Shown here: positions 1 to 12,513 of the stretch, piece after piece
Layout of the letters: every line of letters starts with the position of its first letter
Numbering within the stretch: the first letter of the stretch is position 1
Source: Epiperipatus broadwayi
Taxonomy: Eukaryota > Onychophora > Udeonychophora > Euonychophora > Peripatidae
Length of the DNA stretch: 64,000 nucleotides
Assembly: GCA_028023455.1 (NCBI GenBank)
Contig: JAQFVV010006203.1
Coordinates: forward strand, 10,884,876 to 10,948,875
Direction of reading: 5' to 3'
Notes under the pieces: generated by a model
Databases searched by the model: none
Seen by the model: only the letters and a program-made list of their open reading frames with translations
Told to the model about the DNA's origin: nothing
Position numbers and translations under genes: made by a program

Positions 1-988
1 TATAATTTAAATTTTTTTTGAGAATTAGTATGATTAGTTATCCTAAATCATTTATCTAACATAAGTGAAACAGTTTTTCTTTGTAAAGATATGCGGGTTT
101 TAGCTAAACTGTTTCCTTGCACAGCCTTTGAATTTTTAAGGGATAACAGAATTCTGTGGCAAAATTTCTCTAAATTATAAGATTTTTGCAATTGTAGATG
201 GATATTTTTTAGTTATAAGATTATGTTTTGTTTTATTTTTTATTTGCATTATAACATGCAGGTTAAACCTGTTTGCCTGATTTAGTGAAAACGTTGCAGG
301 AATACCCAAAAGCATTTTTATTAATATTTGAAATGGGGATATTTTGTATTCAGAAATAACTTGACTTTCATCTGATTTTCCAAATTAATCATTAAACCTC
401 TTTCATTTTAAATTATTTATGAAATTCTATAAATTGGTTTCAATAATCAGAGTATCAGAAATCAGGATAACATCAATAAATTTTATTTCATTTGCATTCT
501 CATATTGTGCAAGCAGTTAAATGCCTTGTTAGCATGAATTGATTAATGAGAAACAGTGTCTCCATTATACCATGAGATTTGGCTAAAATTCAGAATAACA
601 TGTATTGTTTATGTCATTAATCAAAGCATTTTAAATTCAGGTATCATTTCATCCATATAGATGGCCTCCCATTTAAAGTGAAATTTGGTAGTACATGTGT
701 TAATTAATTTCTTATTTGCTGAGTTTAATTTGAACATAAAAGAAATATGCATTGCTTTTCTTTCTCTGAGAAATATATATATTTAAGAGCTGAAATCAAT
801 GATTTTTTTCTGATAACGTTCTTCAGATCAGTTTTGAATTATATTTTTCAATGTGATGGTTTTATATTTTATTAAGATGAGGATGTTTTTTTTTAAATAT
901 TGTAATGGAAGAAAAATTATTAAGTAGTTTGTCTGGAAATGATTACAGTTTTTACAACTTTTTTTATTGGTTCAAAGAAACTATATCG

Positions 989-1071
989 CCTTGCAAGCAA
1001 GTAGTTGGTTGCAGACGGGTGTGGGTTTGCATTCCGGCTGATGCTATGACATATGAAAAAAAAAAAAAACT
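989..1071 (+). repeat. tRNA-derived SINE fragment with A-tail
   Basis: An anticodon-arm-like segment (GCCTTGCAAGCAA) is followed by a B-box-like GGGTTTGCATTCC, then by GCTATGACATATG and a run of As. The same order, B box then GCTTTGACATAT then an A-rich tail, occurs at 47519-47610. The two therefore look like members of one tRNA-headed SINE family. The A box is not clear here, so this copy is truncated or decayed. Confidence 0.45.
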
Positions 1072-2499
1072 ATATTGATATCTAGGTTAGCTCTTTGTTT
1101 ACATTTTCCTTTTCCTATGATGATTGTTATAAAGTTGGTTATTTATACGAAAGAAGGCAGGTCATATTTTTTAAGTAAACTACAATATTATACTAAGATG
1201 AAAAGAATTGTTCTTGGAAGCACATGGAATATTATTGGTAATATTTAAAAGGGCATCTATATGTGATTGATCATAGATTGATCACTGGGTTCAAGCTCAC
1301 AAGGAATATCGTTTAAATTTATATAATTTAAGATAGTTATTGTAATTTTAGTCCTTTTGCTATGATAATTTTTGTCAAATTTAACATATTGATTCTTGAG
1401 TTTCACTTTCATTTGCATTTGACAGTATAGATCTATCTCACATTACTGTTTGAAAGATATCCATGTAAGTGTAATTTATAGAAAATAAATGATAGTGCTA
1501 AACTGTTTTTCATGAAGTAGTAGTATATGGATTGCTGTTAGATTTTCTCAAATTTATTAAATGTCCATCTGACTACTCCAATCTCTCTATTTTATATATA
1601 TTTTACAAGCAATTTATTATCAGTTCAGATTTAGATGGACAAACAGACAAACACATATTTTAATTTTAATAATTTTTTTATTTTTTTGTATATATAAAAT
1701 GATTCACATTACTATATGGATCATCTATTCTTTTGGTAGCCAGTTTTATTTATTAAGATCATCCTTATGGAAGCAAGGTTCATATTTAATAAAATATCAT
1801 TTCCAGGAAGGAATCTGATAATCGCAAAAGTTTCATTTTAATTTGGCTGAAGCGAGTAAAGAAATTTTTCTAATTTTGATTGGGATCTTTGTATGAAACT
1901 TGTCCTCAACAATAGTGCCTTTGCTGAGCAGTAGTCTTATAATGGGATTAGATGTAGCTAAATGATTGGTTGAAATTACTGAGGGCAATTATTGAAATAA
2001 TTGGTTTTCTAGCTTGATGATATTCAGAGCAATAATAGATTAAAATAAAATCATTTATTGCACTAAGTAATATAATCCACTAGTGAATTAGGCAGACTCA
2101 AAAGTTCATGGTTTCAAGATGAATTCCCATCTGAAAAAAATAAATAAATCAGGAGATAATTAGTGACTTTTCTACTCAGACTCTCAACTTTAATGATTGA
2201 GCTTTATTTGATCCGAATAACTAATGACAATAAACTAATTATTTGTTATCTACTACTATAGAAAGAAATCTTTGCAGTAATTCATTTTTATAGTCTTTTT
2301 TTTGGTTTTAGTTCATAGTCCTGAATTAAATATTCTTGTTATTTATATTATTAATAACAATAAATCATTCAGTTCTTTAGCTTATACTGTACTTAATAAA
2401 ATAAGAATATCTCATATTTATTTACGATTCACGCTTACTATAGATGGCACTAAAGTAGAAAGCTAAAAAAAAAAAAGAGTTTAAATATATATAGAAATA

Positions 2500-2960
2500 A
2501 ACAGAATATTAGGTGTGAGTTAATTTATGATAATAGTAAGGAAAGTAGTTTATTGTTTAAGGCTCGAACAGGATCTTTAGCAACAAGAGAATATACATGT
2601 AAATGGAAAAATATTGGGTGATTTAGTCTGTAAATTATAAGGAAGGAATAGAAAATATTAGGCACCTGTTAATTGAGTGTAAATGCTTGAAAACAGAAAG
2701 GGCACATATAATGAAGTTATGGAAAAATAAATATGAAAAAAATGATTATACAGAAAGTAGATTATTGGTTTTTATGCTGGGTTTGGAAAAAGATAAGGGG
2801 GATTTAGATATTAAGGCTGTAGAGTTGACAAAGATTATGTTATGGAAATGGGATGGAGCAGAATATGGGAAAACTTAGACTGGGGAATGTAAAATTAAGT
2901 AGCTAACATGATTTTATTGTTTATATTATTCAAGCTATTTTTTTTTTTTAATTTATAGCC
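2500..2960 (+). mobile_element. CR1-like LINE 3' fragment (ORF2 C-terminus)
   Basis: This segment matches, with scattered substitutions, the plus-strand fragment at 37986-38620 and the minus-strand LINE at 51180-51720. It covers the ORF2 C-terminal region. The conserved text reads as a CxxC...H...C zinc-knuckle module (KLCxEGIENIRHLLIEC in the better copies). Here the second Cys codon region is broken (TTATAA in place of a Cys/stop-free frame). A 63-codon remnant stays open at 2687-2878. It is a dead 5'-truncated insertion in the upstream PRODH intron. Confidence 0.8.
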
Positions 2961-3239
2961 ATGTATTGAATTTTACAAAGAAAATTTGATTTGAGTTTTG
3001 TGACATTATCTTTTACTATTTCTATTACTTTTGTATATAATTCTGGATTAATTATTTTGGCGTAAAATAGTTTTCCATATATTTTTTTCCAAATATGTTT
3101 GTGTGTTGAGAAATATGTATATAAATCAGAATATATATATATAATTGGTCTTCTTAAGAAATAAACAGATATAGGGAAAAGTGTGAAGCAGGAATATTAT
3201 ACGTTCATATATACCCTTAATACATATTTACACGAGTTT

Positions 3240-3870
3240 TGTTAAATGAATATGGTTTTCATATGAAGGGATTAATATTGGGATAGGAGGGCTTCTTTTA
3301 TTATATTTTATATTTACTGGTGACACAGTAATACTTGCAGATTTATAATGAATTTATTAAAATATTATGGAGAATTATAGTAAGTTTATGTAAATAAACT
3401 AAAGCAATGAAAATAGGAAGAGAGAAGAAAAGATTAAAAGCAAATACTGGACAGGAAGTCATTTGGGAAGTTGAATAACTGGCGATGAAAGTAATAATAA
3501 AGAAATTAGTGTAAGAATTTCAACATCTAAAAATAGATTATTTAATGGCCATAGGAGAGAGACTTATTATATGTTTTGTTTAGAATATAGCTTTATGTAG
3601 AACATAAATGTGCATAGTTGGAAAAAAGAAAGATGAAAAATAGATTTGAGATATGTAGATTAGAAGATTAGGGGGGAAATATAATTAGAAAGATAAGGTC
3701 TGAAATGTAAAAATATTGAACAGTGTAACTGATATATTATTAAGAAAGTATTTTGGTGCCTATTTATGAAGAAGAAGAATGCAGAAGATGTGTAGAAAAG
3801 AGATTGGAATATGAAATAGAAAGACTTATAGATGGTTTGATTAATTATGTGGATATGCACTTTTTGGCAG
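3240..3870 (+). mobile_element. degenerate LINE reverse-transcriptase relic
   Basis: Conceptual translation of 3300-3480 gives pieces such as TGDTVILADL followed by NYSKFM and a Lys/Arg-rich stretch. That is the pattern around the catalytic (F/Y)xDD box of a non-LTR reverse transcriptase, with many stops and a lost second Asp. Similar decayed text continues to about 3860. It is probably another old LINE, perhaps of the CR1-like type seen elsewhere in the window, but the family is not certain. Confidence 0.45.
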
Positions 3871-5104
3871 ATAATTAATTTCTTTACTCTCCTTTAGCAC
3901 CATTTACTGTAAGCCTGAGCAAATAATAGATACCAGATAGTAAACTGTGTAAAAAAAGTCGTTATGTTAAGTTGATAATGTTTTATATAGGATGAAGGCC
4001 ACAAAATTTTATTTCTGCAGAAAGTATCTCTAATTTTAGACAGATTTATGTTTCTTCATTAATATCATCTTCACAATTTTTAACAACTCCTAGGGTAATT
4101 TTTTGTGAAATTCTTTTTAACTTTATTGATATTTATATAAAATATTAATTTTGGGATTTGATACATTAATATTCTCAGCACAAGATCTAATGTTTACTTC
4201 TCTGTACATTATTATTCTTATTTGTTGCAATGTTGCTTTTCTAATGATTTTTATATTTATATAAAGTTAGAATTACCCAATTCTTAGCTTCATATCTTTT
4301 TAATTTTGCTTTCGTCTTATAATATTTGAATCTGCATTTGGAAGGATTAATTAGAAATTATATAAATTAATAATTATACCTGATGTTATAATTGAAATAT
4401 TTTTAAGAATGTAGTAATATTGGTTCTATTTTTATTTTAGAAAAATCACAAAAAATATTTTTTGTAAAATAAAAACAGAATATATATTTCCACATTTTAA
4501 AAATATTTCAAGTATATATATTGTATTTACTTCATGCCCTTGTGCTCAGGATGCTATTTATTGTTGGCATAATTTTCTATTGAGAATTTCATATCTTTCA
4601 TATATATTTTTGATGTTATATTTGATTGTTTGAGAACTTACATTGACATGCAGTTACTTGTTTGTTTTTACAATTTATTTTATTACATTATTAGCATTTA
4701 GAATAATGAACAAAGTTTTATAAGTGTTGAAATTTGAATGAACTTATGTGTTTGCTCGTATTCACTTGCACATGTATACATTTTTTTAGTTAGTTTATAT
4801 ATTACTTAAATGCGCACTTTTTTTAACCATTTAGTATACAATGCATGGATTATTGTAAATTGTCTGTTGCATCTGTCTTATAAGTTTTTTTAAAATTGAT
4901 TAAAATTAATTTAACTATATTTTATATAAAACTTAGCTCAACAATACTGGCTATTTAACTTCTTAACCCAATTCTGAATTATAAGATTAAAGTTGAATAG
5001 TTGGTATTGTTTCATTATTAATTTTTCTAGTATATGTGGGCATTTAATGTTAATGTAAAATGTGTATTCTAATATTTTTTGTTCTTATAAATTTGTTATT
5101 TTAG

Positions 5105-5197
5105 ACTGGCCTTTTGGAACCTATTATTCCAGCACTTAGTACCGAAGAAGAAAAAATGTTAAAAAATATGATGAGGAGATTAAGTATAATAGCAGAA
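5105..5197 (+). CDS. PRODH: proline dehydrogenase, internal exon (first visible)
   Basis: Proline dehydrogenase is the FAD-dependent enzyme of the mitochondrial matrix/inner membrane that oxidises L-proline to pyrroline-5-carboxylate and passes electrons to the respiratory chain. This 31-codon exon encodes TGLLEPIIPALSTEEEKMLK and then an amphipathic stretch ending RLSIIAE. In animal PRODH an acidic, TEEE-containing helix sits just before the catalytic barrel segment. The exon follows AG at 5103-5104, ends at GAA before a GTAAGA donor, and is phase 0 at both ends. Alone it would be weak. It is supported because it joins in frame to the strongly conserved exon at 17891. The start codon and the first half of the protein are not in view. 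Confidence 0.8.
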
Positions 5198-5779
5198 GTA
5201 AGAAAATACATTTTTTTTAAAAAAATATATGTTATGTTTTGCTGAGGAGATATTGAGTGTTTTAACAATGTTTTATATTTATTATTCATTATAATATTTA
5301 CAGCTATTTCACTTATATAGATTTTGCCTTTAAATTACTTACAGCTTTTATTTAGCTTATACTCGCTAATAGGGGGGAAAAGGAAATTTACTGCTTACTG
5401 TATGCCTAGCACATCACTGCATGGACGATACCTATTCTTGTTTCATTGCCATTAAGATTGAAGTACAGTAATAGGAAACAGCTTCTGTTGTTTGTAGACT
5501 CCCACCATGAACTTCTATCCTATGGCTTGTTTGCAGCAATGCATTATAATTTATTTATTTTCTAAATCGTGTTAAATGAACAGATTTTTTTTGAGAGCAT
5601 GATTAAATTATTTTTAAATGTATATATAAACAAATAGCTGTGTTGATAAAGGAATTATTTGCATGTACTAAAACTTTTTTATGAACCACTTTGCATTTTT
5701 TTTTATTAATTATGAAATGATACTTTGATGTTTTCACAAAGCTATTTTTTATTTTCTATTAAAACCTTTATATATATAT

Positions 5780-7452
5780 TGTACCGGGTCGAACCGCTGA
5801 AACCACTTACTTATACGTATATATAAGTTTTGGCCGGTTTCAAACTCCTTCATAATACATTTATAATCTTATAAATGTTACATGAACGAACCGGCACGTT
5901 CGAGCAAAATGGGAGATCTTATTGATAGCTTTAACTATCAACAATGGCCCATCTCGGCTGCTAGATTCAAACCCCTACTATCCAAATACTTTATTTGTTT
6001 TGGGGTAAACCCCGGGGCACCAGCTAGTCTGATGACTAACGTATTCGGGCAGTAGGCTCCTAATCCAGCGCTCAAAACATTCCCTAAAACTAGCTCAGTC
6101 TAATTTTAATTCAATAACACAATTATACAAAATTTGTGGTGGAAAGAATTAATAAAAAGGTTGGTAAAAAGAATTGACCGACAAATAAAGTTTAAGTTTG
6201 AAGACATTTTATTTTAATTGACATTAATTAAGTTTAAAGATAATTTATTACCCAACATTAATTGACTAAATTTAAACATCTTTATAAATCTAGCTTAACA
6301 CACGCACATTTTTTTAAAGTAACACATTATAACATATATCTGGTGAAAAGCATAAATAATATGTGACATTGTTAAATTATCTCACATTCACATACACACA
6401 CATCAATAGTTCATTTTATGCATGCTTAAGAGTTCAAATTACTTTACACGGTAGGATTGATGAATTACAGCGGTGGCTACTATGTATAAATGATAATAAA
6501 TAAATGTTTACCTAGGATTTTTGGAACGTGGATATTGCTTGCTGTTGGCTGCTTCTGATGGATTATATCTAACCGGTTAGATTTGGACGTTTCTTGAAGA
6601 GATTTTATGCGAACCCCTTGGCTTTATTCTTGAGGACAGCTGAATGTTTGACGGAGGATTTCTGAGTTGTTATGCAGACATTATTTCACAGGCAGGTTTT
6701 GATGATCTTGTTGGACTAAAAAGGCTGAAGCACGAGCGTATATTTCCAAAAGCTGCTCAACAATGCATTTTTGTTTCTAAATACATAATAGAAATGTCCT
6801 GTTATCTCAACTGAAACAAGACTGTCACTGCAAACTAGACTGAAAAAACTCTGAAAACTGATAAAAAAAATTGGGCTATTTGTGTATCCGAATTGTTTTC
6901 ATTTTAATATCCTCCGGCAAAGGTGTAATAAGTGTTGTTGAAATGCCATTAGTAATTAATCTTATGACAACGTGTTTTTGACGATTGTTTAATTAGTAGT
7001 AGCTTTCATAAACGTATTGTTTTTTATATCTTTAATTAGTAGCCCACCACTGATGCGGTTTTTTTAAATCTTTATTTAACTTAATAGCCATCGCTGTGTT
7101 TTCCAAATATAGTTTCTTTTTTAACTTTCATTTACATATATATATTTTTTAATATTATTCTAACACGCATACATTTATTTACACTCGCACGCACATATAT
7201 AATTTATTATAATAAGCTTGAATGAAAAGAGATTTATATTTTTTTTAAATTTTGAATTACTTATTTTTACGAATACTAATTTAGAAAAACTTTACTTTCT
7301 TTTCTAACACTCTTAGTTTGACTTTAAGAAAACCCCCTTCCCACTTTTAATCTTTTATTTCAAACTCTTTTATGAAAGATTTTTTTTTTTATTTTAATAA
7401 TTTTTTTAGACAAAATTATTTTATATACATGTGCCAAATTGGCCTTGGCACA
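5780..7452 (-). repeat. LTR (3' LTR in element orientation)
   Basis: This is near-identical to 14834-16514, with scattered substitutions and a few small indels. Its right edge forms a short inverted repeat, TGTGCCAA...TTGGCACA at 7430-7452. On the minus strand it directly follows the purine tract at 7453-7470, as expected for a 3' LTR. It contains a tRNA-like module with a B-box-like GGGGTTTGAATC on the minus strand (around 5965-5985). Confidence 0.88.
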
Positions 7453-7470
7453 TTACACCCCCCTCCGTTT
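7453..7470 (-). other. polypurine tract (plus-strand primer)
   Basis: On the minus strand the sequence AAACGGAGGGGGGTGTAA lies immediately before the TGTGCCAAGG start of the LTR. A purine block in this position is the usual second-strand primer of LTR retrotransposons, and it is one of the two signals that set the element on the minus strand. Confidence 0.75.
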
Positions 7471-7964
7471 TAGAGTAAAATGCGTCATTTTTGACCATTT
7501 TATCTCTTGCAATTTTAATTCTTGACTCTAAAGATTTATTAATTTATTATTTTTCTAAGTTAGCTTTTTAATATCTTTTACTTAACATACAAAGGGCAAT
7601 CTGTTTTGACTATTCTTTCCTTCTATCTATGCCAAATACATTATTTACAATGATCTAAATCATGGATAACGACCACCGGGACAAACTAATTTTGTGGCAC
7701 AGGGATCTTTTGGAAACGATGCGGAAGCAGATTCGCTGACTTACACCGACTTACACGTGTATAAAATCGAAACTTCATTTGCTGATTCTCTTGATTGGAC
7801 TTGGAAAAAGAAAGGGTCGCTGCGAAATGGCAGGAATTTTCAACTGTCCATTTTCGACTTACGCTTTGGAAAGAGGAATGATCCCTGACAAGTCCATTAC
7901 GGGTACTAAAACTTATCCAGTCGGCAGCTTTAAACATATCTTTAACTAAATTTATTTCTATACC

Positions 7965-8235
7965 ACCCTCATTCCCTTTTGCTCTAGATAATTCCTACAC
8001 ATGTGTATACATGCAGCATAATTCTACACCTACTAATATTCTAGATATCGAGTTATTACTGGACTTGCTTACAGGAATCTATAATAAATAAATCCCTTTT
8101 TACACGCATCATGAGGTGCAGCAGTGCCAAGAAAATAACCTAAAAGGATATCTGCGTAAATACATTTAAAATACGCATCATGAGGTATCGTATTTACCGA
8201 ATATTACCAGTGTATGTGCGCTTATATACACGTGT
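7965..8235. repeat. internal direct repeat, copy 1
   Basis: This roughly 270-bp block is repeated in the same orientation at 12239-12513 with only a few substitutions (for example the shared TCATGAGGTGCAGCAGTGCC). The copies are 4.3 kb apart inside the same element. They may mark an internal duplication or two copies of a smaller insertion. No target duplication was identified. Confidence 0.85.
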
Positions 8236-8688
8236 ATTGAAGTGTTCAGTGTGTATGAACACACAGAGCTTCATGTTAGTTGTTAAAATTAGTATACATA
8301 TATATATTTTAAAACTCATATTTAATTTTTCATTTTTTTTTATTTTTGCTTGTTTGCTAAAGGGGATATATACAGGTGCAGGTGTATGACTTTACGAATG
8401 AGTGGACTTATGTATGTGTAGATTGTTCTATTGAGGTGCATTTTTTTATGTATATATTTTTGGAAAGAAAAATATATTTCCATTGTCGTATATCTTTATC
8501 CTAAAGGCAGTTCGTTCCTTGCGAATAGCATTTTGATGACTCTGTTTTTTTTTTTTCATAAACATTCCGAAAAATATAGTTGCATGTAGGTGTGAATTGA
8601 CTTTTCTCATTCTTGAGGCGATTAAAAGGCAAGTAAGATTTTATAACTTTGTGTAATCTTATCTCGATTGTGTCACCTATTTTTGGTA

Positions 8689-8806
8689 AAAGATCAACTC
8701 AGCTAGTCGCAAGGAAGTGTTGAATTGTTTTTCTTATCTTTAAACTGAAAGATCAACTCAGTTAGTTGCATGGGAGTGTTGAATTGTTTTCTTATCTTTA
8801 AACTGA
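8689..8806. repeat. 59-bp tandem duplication
   Basis: The block beginning AAAGATCAACTCAG and ending TCTTATCTTTAAACTG occurs twice head to tail, with few differences. It lies in the interior of the LTR element. No function is evident. Confidence 0.8.
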
Positions 8807-8984
8807 TGTAAATCCTAAAAATCTTTAAACTGATGTAATTAAAAAAAGGAAAAATCAATCATGCGGTCTGTTTTCGTTTCTAACCAAGGAAAATATAGTA
8901 TAGGTGTTAAAAATATATATATAGAAAACAAAGCCTTGCTTAGAAAAAGTTATTATAAATAGAGCATAGAAAAAGAACCAGGGT

Positions 8985-9085
8985 TTCAAATTATTCAAAG
9001 TCAAGCAGTGAGAGTAATTGATTCAAATTATTCAAAGTCAAGCAGTGAGAGTAATTGAATTCAAATTATTAAAAGTCAAGCAGTT
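8985..9085. repeat. 37-38-bp tandem repeat, three units
   Basis: Units beginning TTCAAATTATTCAAAGTCAA and ending AGAGTAATTGA are repeated, with the third unit diverged. It lies in the LTR-element interior. Confidence 0.8.
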
Positions 9086-9310
9086 AGAGAGAAAAAAGTT
9101 GTTGGTAGTAAGAAAGTTGGTGTTTTTTTTTAAGAAAAGTGAGTCTCAACTACTAGTGCAATTGACTACATTTTAAGCGGAGAAAAGACCCACGATATGG
9201 CTTTTGAGTAGTACAAATTACTTTTCCTTTCTCTGGAAAGTCTCCAGAAAAATGCATCTAGAGAAGAGGAGGAGAGACAAATCCCATGCTGCTGCTATGA
9301 AAGAAAATGG

Positions 9311-9560
9311 AGAATCAACAGCGAAGTCAGTTTATCCTGAGTCCAATTAAGCCAAAGATCGATCCTAATAATGAATGAACCTGGAAAAAAATATCTACCT
9401 CAATCAAAGTGACACAATGATCCATCGAAGAAAAATAGAGAAGCAACCTGAAGCCAGTCTATTCTGAGTCCAGTGAAGCCCAAGCCGACCCTGTCAATGA
9501 ATGAATTGGTAAAAAAAATATGCATCAAGCAAAGTGACACCGTAATCTATCGCAAGTATA
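9311..9560. repeat. ~127-bp tandem duplication
   Basis: Two diverged units share GAGAA(T/G)CAAC, CTGAGTCCA, AATGAATGAA and AAAGTGACAC in the same order and spacing. It is the third tandem array within 900 bp of the LTR-element interior. Confidence 0.75.
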
Positions 9561-10734
9561 AACTTTCTATCTTTAAAAAAGAAAAAAATATTTATATCTT
9601 AAAAATACCTTCTATAAACAAAAAAAAAAATGCGAACATTTAATTTCATTAGATTCATAAAATTCGCAAAAAACTATCTTAAGAAAATGTGTTTCAATAG
9701 GACGGTTATACATATAGGAGTGTTTAGTTTATTTTTATTATTGTTTTAACAAGTCAATTTAAATTTTAACCATTACTTATTAATGGTTCAAACAACCGAA
9801 AAAAGTGTAATGTATAATTCTAAGTAGAACAAAAAGATTATTAGAGAGTTTAAAATTGCAGCTTTTCTATGTTTTATTTTGAGATATGCCGGTATGTTCT
9901 TTTAAGTATAATATATATTTGATTGATTAATTTCTTTGTGCCAATTTAGTTAAATATGGGTATAAATGATATTACACTATGAAACTAATTTATCTATAAA
10001 TTTGTTTGTTTTATCCCGAATCTAAAGTGGGAAATGGGTAACAATTTTTATAGTAAAAAAAAATAAGAAACAGTCAAAGTTAAATTTCTAAATCGCGTCT
10101 AATTCTGACTTAGTGAAAAATGTCATTTATTTAATAATAAAAAAAAAAAGATCGAAAAGAAATCAAATATATAAAAAAATCCGCCCTCTTCCTGTATATG
10201 CATAATCACAGCATCTTGGTAAAGAAATTTAAAATATAAATAAGTGTTCAAATTATTTTATTTGATTTAAATTAAGATTCTTTGTGACAATTAAAGAAGG
10301 TAGAATGGTATATATATATATAAGTGTGTATGCGTTTATTTAAATGTAAAAATAATAATGATAATAATGCTAGTTCTTCTTTTAAAATTTAAAATAGGCA
10401 ATATTACTTATTGCAAAGATATGAGTTCATCTCACTCTATATGTATATTTAGTGAGGCATGCATTTGGGGAAAGAAATATCTCAGCAGTAGTATTTTTCT
10501 TGCCTCCTTAGCATTTTATAGTTTAGATTCATATTTGAAATACTTGGGCATTTTATAGCCTATAAGATACGGTTGTCGGATTTCTCCATTATTACTTATT
10601 AAAGACAGGTTTAGGAAAAACATCTATGCAGATATAAATTAATGCTTTTAATGGGCAAATATATCAGTAGCTTAATACATTGATCTGTGCCTATATGGCT
10701 TTTAATAATAAAAATATGTCGAGTATTGCTATGC

Positions 10735-10990
10735 GGTCTGCCACGCGGATATTTTACCGATCTTGGCGATACGAGATAGACATGCCTTTCTTTGAGCCGA
10801 TGAATGGGTATACTCTATAAAGATAGTGATTCAAAACCCACGCTCTATTATTTCCTACACAAGCCAAGCTGAATGCGATGTGTTACTATAGGAATATACA
10901 TTACTGCTCGACAAAGAAGATTGGCCCATGTTTGCTAATGCTAATAATATAGCCAGCACAGGATTCAAACCCCGACGCTACTGAACGCTG
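10735..10990 (-). repeat. SINE-like tRNA-derived module
   Basis: It is clearly less AT-rich than its surroundings. On the minus strand it carries GGGGTTTGAATCC (a pol III B-box match), followed some 40 bp later by ATGGGCCAATC. The LTRs contain GGGGTTTGAATC followed by GATGGGCCATTG in the same order. The shared module suggests a tRNA-derived SINE domain used twice in this element. No A box or tail could be fixed. Confidence 0.35.
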
Positions 10991-12238
10991 TAATTAGATT
11001 TCTTAATCATACCTGTTGTTAATTCTGTGGGAAATAGATAAGCCATATTTTTCATATAATTATTAATAATAAAGGGTAATAAAATTATGCTTTTGTCCAT
11101 AACTCCTGCTGAGAAGACTAACAATAAAATATTATAATGACAAATACATATATACTCTATTTCCCCTATGTATGTAAACACACGCATAAAATTATTATAT
11201 ATATTCATTTGGCCTCTAGCTTAATATAAGCAAGTATTGTGTTTGCTCTCCAAAATTGGCATATTAATTTTATAGTGGCATATTTCTTGATAAAATATTA
11301 TCACTCTCAATATAAAATTTCGTTTTATGCTGACACACAGTATAATACTGATTATTTACTGTGCGTGTAACTATCATTTTTTAGTTAAATTTTTTTTTGT
11401 ATCGAATCACAATTGTTATTGTTATGGAATCCAGTATGATTTCATTGTAATGTACACACACACATCTAATACTGAGGTTCATTATTGTAATTATTATTTT
11501 ATATATTTCACAACCTTAATTGTCATTATTGTCAGGTGACCTCGTGTAAAACCATATATTTATTCTGGGGATATTGAAATTATGTACTATTATCACTATT
11601 GATCATCAAACGTAATTGTTATTTTTTTTTTTTCGTTAAAAAAAATGTAATCCCATACATGGATCATGATTAGATCCAAACACGATTGTTATTAATTATA
11701 TTTTCTAATTGTATTAATAAATTGTATATATATATACCGTTGTCATGTCATTCCCTGGTTCATCATATCCACTCATCTATATCCACACTTGATTAAATCA
11801 TATGTATGTATTCAAAACCTATGAAATATTAATAATAATAGTTTAAGCTATATCATAGTATTTAGTGAATATCTTAGATTAAATTAATAAAGTCTAGTGC
11901 ATGATAGGCTAAGTTTGAATTGAGAGTCCTTGTTTCTACCCTGACCACCGGGACCGAAGAAAAACGATAACCATTAGTAGCATCAGGAGCGTTGGTTGGA
12001 TAGTGGAGATTTTGGAGCACTGGCAAATAGGTTAAAGCTTAGTACTGTTCCGCAACTACCATATCCCGAACATACTGGGTTTGAAGTACTTTTGCTAGGT
12101 CTCTGAATCTTGTTGGCTAATCATACGATTCTGTACTTTACAGTATACTTACACACTCTTAATACACCTTAGATTGACTTTTATTTCCTTATTATTAATC
12201 TTACAACCTTATTTTTAAATTCGTATGAACAATATCTT

Positions 12239-12513
12239 ACCCTCATTCCCTTTTGCTATAGATAAATTCCTACACATGTGTATACGTGCAGCATAATTCT
12301 ACACCTACTAATATTCTAGATATCGAGTTATTACTGGACTTGCTTACAGGGAATCTATAATAAATAAATCCCTTTTTGCACGCATCATGAGGTGCAGCAG
12401 TGCCAAGAAAATAACCTAAAAGGATATCTGGATAAATACATTTAAGATACGCATCATGAGGTATCGTATTTACCGAATACTACCAGTGTATGTGCGCGTA
12501 TATACACATGTAT
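12239..12513. repeat. internal direct repeat, copy 2
   Basis: Second copy of the block at 7965-8235. It is bracketed by a further short duplication: the text ACACTCTTAATACACCTTAG followed by TTGACTTT occurs at about 12150 and again at about 12515, once on each side of this copy. That flanking repeat suggests a local duplication joined to the insertion of this block. Confidence 0.85.

Larger units (their letters stand above)
1..5104 (+). other. upstream PRODH intron or 5' flank
   Basis: The stretch before the first visible PRODH exon ends in a splice acceptor (AG at 5103-5104). It is AT-rich with no exon I could recognise. The missing N-terminal half of the enzyme should lie further upstream. 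It holds a SINE-like fragment near 989-1070 and LINE relics at 2500-2960 and 3240-3870. The remaining sequence shows nothing beyond short A/T runs. That it is intron rather than 5' flank is inferred from the acceptor and from the incomplete protein. Confidence 0.6.

Noticed and set aside
1-5100. Upstream PRODH exons
   Set aside because: I looked for segments resembling the earlier part of the enzyme with AG/GT borders and found none. A profile-based search could still reveal short ones.
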